This document shows positions 48,101 through 54,100 of a stretch of DNA of 64,000 nt, piece by piece. How positions within the stretch are numbered: the first letter of the stretch is position 1; every line of letters begins with the position of its first letter. The notes under the pieces were generated by a model, which was not told the origin of the DNA, did no database searches, and saw only the letters and a list, made by a program, of their open reading frames with translations. Location of the stretch: NCBI RefSeq assembly GCF_045679555.1, contig NC_092099.1, positions 11,392,076-11,456,075 of the forward strand. The letters are read 5' to 3'. Source of the stretch: Salvelinus alpinus. Lineage: Eukaryota; Chordata; Actinopteri; Salmoniformes; Salmonidae. The position numbers were made by a program, and so were the translations under genes.

Positions 48101-51100
48101 ACTGTTGGTTAAGGGCTTGTAAGTAAGCATTTCATGGTAAGGTCTACACTTGTTGTATTCGGCGCATGTGACAAATAAAGTTTGATTTGATTTGACTCGA
48201 CGTCTAACAACGCTGGAGAATAAAGCAGAGTCGGCCATCCCCCCCAGTCTGTCTGTCAACACAGGGGTATTACACGGTCCATCAGCCCCTTCTCTCCTCA
48301 CCAGGTCATAAAGGTAACAGCAGACACTTGGTCTGAGACCAGGGTTGCGTCTCAAACGGCACCCATATAGGGCTCTGGTCAAAAGTAGTGCACTATATAG
48401 GGAATAGGGTGCCATTTGGGACGTAGCCCAGGCCATTGTCAAACAGTGCTTTAATCTCCCTACTGTTACAGCAGGCAAGGCAAATCCTTGCTTATCTTAG
48501 AGGTCAGAGATTTCATTTAGTCTTGAGTGTCGTCAAAGTGACTTTCACTATGGCTGTGGAGGAACAAACAGACTAAGCCCTGACCTGTTTGTCCAATAAA
48601 ACAGATAATACAGCTTAGTACATATTTCTAATTGTTCACAAGCTGGGCATGGATTGAAACAAACCTAAAATCACAGCGCTAACTTCCTGTACACGTATGA
48701 CATAACAAATCACATCGCGCTGTTTTCTATTTAATGTAAACGCCTTTATTGACTCCCTGGGAAACAGTGGCAATTGCTACTGAGTGGAATATCCTGGCTA
48801 AATAAATACAGGACATGGAAATGTACAGTACCTCATAGCCTTGTAGTCTGCCAAGATTCATCATGTCATTGCACAGCTTGGGGACCTGGGACATTAAACC
48901 AACTGCTTTCTGTAAACACATTAAGAATGGTGTGAGCATTGAAGTAGATATAGCCATGATGATGGATACACAACACAACAACTAAGGTTACAAATGTCCA
49001 GTAACTTTCCCAAAAGCCTAAGCTTTCCAGAAATCCTGATTGAAAGTTTCCTGGAATCAGGAAGATTTCAGAATTTGTCCCTACAGATTTCATGAATCTT
49101 CCAAATGGGATTTCAGAAAAAAACTAGTATTTTGGGAAACCCTAAACAACACATACTGTATAGCTTCAATCGCAAATCGTTTCTGTTACCTCCAACTCTT
49201 GGCAATCTAGTCCTGCTTTGGAACTATACTTCAAGAAGTCCTGAAGAACGATACAAATAAAAAGAGTTAAGTAATTAATAGGGCATCAATAAAAAGAATG
49301 GAACGTTTGGTGTAAATCGAGTATATCTAAGACTTGCATGTTACAGGGTTCCTTGTAGGCTGGAGTTGAGAATGTTAGCCTTACCTTTAGAAGCAGCTGA
49401 TACTTGGTAATTCTCTGAATTGGCTTTATGAGAAAGTCACTTATGCCCAGTCTTGAACTGATCTCTTGCTGTAGGCCCTAAAGTAGAATTAGATGCAAAT
49501 AGGATTTGGCTTATTTATAATGCAAAAAAATATATATTTTATGCAAAGCCATTCTCAGACTGCTCAAGAATTCTCAGAAGTGTGGTATAGCTCACCTCGA
49601 AAAATGAGTCGTACTCAGCGACGATAAATTCAGACTTGGGCTTGTTCTGGCAGTAAACCACATACATGTGTAGTCGCCTCTCCTGTTCAAAAGGAGCCAC
49701 AGTATTAGTATATTTATTTTCCAGTTCTATGGTTGAAAATGTCTGAATAATACTTTTAAACCTCAGTATGTCTGGTTGTTGAATGTTTTGGTCGTCACCC
49801 ATGGTTGTTAAATGTGTCTAACTTGAAGTTCTACAACACCCATCATCTCACCCGGACAACAAATGGGACACAAGTCACGTACATGTTTAATGAAAAGCTC
49901 AGGAAGGTGCTCGTTGTCTTCAAGACATTTCTCCAGCTCACCGACAAAAAAACTGTGGGAGGAAACATTCTCTCAATCACTGTGTATGGTTATGAGACAA
50001 GCCAAAATAGTGGTATATTCTACTACATGCCTAAGTTTGGTCTTCTACCAGGGGTTCCCAACATTTATCCCCACACTACCTTTTTCACATTTGAAAAATC
50101 CCCATAATAATAATAATAAATAAGGAAATTAAAGTCTAGATCCGATTTCCCCAAATGTTATTCAACTACCAAATATGTTATGTCATATTATGATAATTTA
50201 TATGAACCCTCAATTGAATTACACATATTCTCCTTTACAAAAAGTGATTTGATCAATTGATAGCAACAGATTCACATTGAGGTCAAAAGTAGTGCACTAC
50301 GTAGGGAATAGGGTGGCATTTTGCACACAAACACAATCAGCAGACTGGAAAACGACTTACTCTCTGTGCCAGTCGTAGATCTGGTGAATATTCCCAAAAA
50401 CCATTTTGTCTTTTCCTTTCATATCTTCAGGGACTCCCTTCTCCTCCATCTTCTTCATGAACTCCTACAAGGGGGGAAAAAATGATAATCTGACCGAATT
50501 TAGGTCGTGGACTTGATATGACTCGTCAAGGGAAACATGAGAGTCCGACAATAATCAGCAGTGTAAAACTATCATGTGGTGGAAAAAGAGAATAGGATTA
50601 CTACATATGGTTGAATACACGGGCTGCATCCCAAACGGCACCATATTCCGTAATTAGTGCACTACATTTGACCAGGGCCTATAGTGCACTATATAGGGAA
50701 TATGTTGTCATTTGGGACACAGCCCTGGACGTGAGAAAACCCCTATGCCCTTATCTCACTATGTAAGACAAAACCATACTCAAATGAGGTTTTCTGAACT
50801 GCACATAAATATGGTCATAAGTCCGAGAGCTTCTCTGTGACTTTGACATGATTACCAAAGGACACAATGCAAATAGGACGACAACAAGGACACAGCCTGG
50901 CTGCTATTCCAACACCAAACACTTGGATACGTTCCAAATAGCACCCTAATCCCTATATAATGGCCCATAGGGCTCTGGTCAAATGTAGTGCACTAAATAG
51001 GGAATGGGGTGCCATTTGGGACGCATACCTTGGAGATTTATCTTCTAAAACTAGAGCAGTGACTGGTCACATTCTCCACTGTTACTAGGACACCACTGTT

Positions 51101-54100
51101 GCCTCTCTCTCACGCTCCTTCCACACTTTCGAGGCTGAATAGTCCCCTGCTAGAACGAGATTGTGCTCAACTCACCTCTACTACAATCCCCAAATCCTTG
51201 ACATAGTCCTTCTCCGTCTGTACCAGCTCATTGAGGACAAACCTGAGGACAAGGACAAGTGTGTTCAGTGACCTGAATACACACAGGAGGCAGCATTTCT
51301 CTGCAGAATGAACCACCTCTAAATACAGTAATGCTACAAACAAAGGGACTTTAACTTGGGAGTGTCAAGAGAGGCAAGGGCCCTAGTTTGTGTGCCACAT
51401 TCTCCAACTTTCTCTCGAAGTGTGCACTTGAACACTCCCCTTCATGGACTTAAAACCATTGCATTGGTGTAATCACTGGCTGGAGGGAGTTTCCACCATT
51501 GTTAAATCCATGATGGGGAGTGTGCAAATGCACACTTTGGGAATTGGGAGTCAGCCAGAGGTTTAGCTACATGTGTCATACATGCGTCCACGCAGAGCTT
51601 TGGCCTTCTGCTCCAGTTCAGGGTTCCTGGGCAGGGCTGGGCTGGTCTGTTCTGGAGGAGTCAAATTGGTGAAGCTGGGATAGGCACCTGGCTCCAGATT
51701 CTGACAAGGGAGAAGAGAGAGAGGATATGAAGCCAGGGCTCAGAGGTCAGAGGTTATAGTCACACAGTCCACTGCTGTGACTCAGGGAGAGGGAACTGAT
51801 GAGGAGATCACTCTGCTTTAATGAGCTACATAATAAGTCTATGCATCTCAAAAACAGTGTTCGATTGTATTGTGCTCTTTTGGAAATGGCTCCACGTGCA
51901 CAAAGCTGAAAGAGAGTTGATCAAAACATTGTCAAATTAACAAACATTTGGCCTCCCGAGTGAAGCAGTGGTCTAAGGCGCTGCATCGCAGTGCTAGCTG
52001 TGCCACTAGAGATTCTGGGTTCGAGTCCAGGCTCTGCATCGCAGTGCTAGCTGTGCCACTAGAGATTCTGGGTTCGAGTCCAGGCTCTGTCGCAGCCGGC
52101 GGCGACCGGGAGACCCATGGGACGGCGCACAATTGACCCAGCGTCGTCCGGGTTACGGGAGGGTTTGGCCAGCAGGGATGTCCTGTGGCGGGCCGGGCGC
52201 AGTGCACACTGACACGGTTGCCAGGTGTACGGTGTTTCCTCCGACACATTGGTGCAGCTGGCTTCCGGGTTAAGTGGGCATTGTGTCAAGAAGCAGTACG
52301 GCTTGGTTGTGTTTCGGAGAACCTTTGCCTCTCCCGAGTCTGTACGGGAGCTGCAGCGATGAGACAAGACTGTAACTACTAATTGGATACCACGAAATTG
52401 GGGAGAAAAAGGGGTCAACATTTTTTCAAATAATAAGTTTATGAACATTCACAAGGAAGCTACTGTGCGCATTAGATACTCGGAAACGTATCACACGATC
52501 TTTCACCTGACGCCATACTACTTAATCTGTTTTATCTTATCTGTTTGTGGCAAGAGAGGCTGAGTCCCAAATAGCACCCTCTTCTCTATGCCCTATGGGC
52601 CCTGGTCAAAAGTAGTGCACTAGACAGGGAATAGGGTGCTATTTGAGACGCGGCCTCTGTTCTATCAACCACATTGAGAGAGGAAGCTATGTGTTAACTG
52701 TCCTGCGTGATAACATGAACATCGGATGTGCATCTCAAAATGGTGGCTCCCAGTCAGCATGACATGGTTGGTTAGTGGTTAGCCTTTGAGAAGCGGAAGT
52801 TGGAGTGAGTAGATGACGTCAAGAGAAACAGAGGGTTAGTTTAGATGGTTAAGAGATTGTCACCGACTGTTAGCAGTGTGCAAAGAGTGTAGAAATTGCT
52901 CAATGCCATTTTGTATTGCATTCACCTTAGCACTTACCATCTTAGTTTGGACCAACTTTTCTATTGCACTGACAAGATCCGCAGCGCTGGGGACATCGGC
53001 AGAGCCCTGACGCGCAGTATGCAATGCGGAGGACTGTAAGGCACGGTTTGGGAGGAAGGGAGTGTTAGTAGCAGGGAGGAGGAGAAAGGGAACAGGGACA
53101 AGGAGACAAAGGTAGTTATTAGTCAGGACCTTTGAGCAGCTACAAAAGGCAAGCTTTCGTGGAGAAATGTGAGGTGCTATTGGAATTATACACGAGCTAC
53201 GTCAGTAAGTAGTAGGCCAGAGACAATTTAGTGCCAAAGCATGCGTCCCAAATTATAGTGCACTAGTTTTGACCAGAGGCCCTTGGTCAAAAACAGTGCA
53301 CTACAAACGGAATAGGATGCCATTCGGGACACAGACAGTGTGGTGTGATCTTGTATATAGAGTCAAGTGAGAGAGTGAAAGTGAAACAGTGCAGCAGTGT
53401 GTTAGTTAGGTCAAACACAGTGCAGCAGCTCTTCCAGCTGTAAACCAAGCCAGTGTACATAATGCCTCACATTGATCAGGGCACAGCAGACACAGACTCT
53501 GCTGTAGACACATCTGGTAGTTTGTGGCATAGTGTTGTACTGTACATATAGACAGCAGAGGGGAGGGTGCTGCAGGTGGACACGTCTTATGAGCCTGTGC
53601 TGAATGACATAACAGATTTTCTGCGACCAATAAGGTGCTTGAACACAAGTCCATTAACCGAAGGGAAGATATTCCTTTTTACATTTTTTTGTTATATTTT
53701 CTTGTTGTTGCTAAGGTTGCATTCCAAAGGGCACCCTATTCCCTACATAGTGCAATACTTTTGACCAGAGCATAACAGGGTGCCATTTTGGACGCATCTA
53801 GAAGTTACTCCAGAGTGAGCTAGGGTAGAAGAGGTACTACGGTGTCAGAGAGAGAGGGTGTCGTGTCATACCTTCTCCTCCTGGGACGAAGGGTCCTTGA
53901 TGATCTCCATGGGGGGCGGCAGGGGGGTGTGAGAGTCGTCCTCGGGCTCCTCCTCTCCTCCGCTCTGCATTCCAGAGGAGGACTTGGACAGGGGGCCCTC
54001 CTTTCTGCCCCTCTGTAGAGATAGAAAGGGTCGAGTCAGGGGGGGGAGCAGGGGGAGTTAATGTGGGCCATTGTCCCGGGGTTCACTAGGGTGCCCTGCT

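Noticed and set aside
49805-50107. 100-codon plus-strand frame
   Set aside because: It overlaps, in antisense, the DH exon at 49883-49952. No independent support.
51950-52090. Functional tRNA gene
   Set aside because: The tRNA-like head is part of a SINE with a long body, and its internal part is duplicated.
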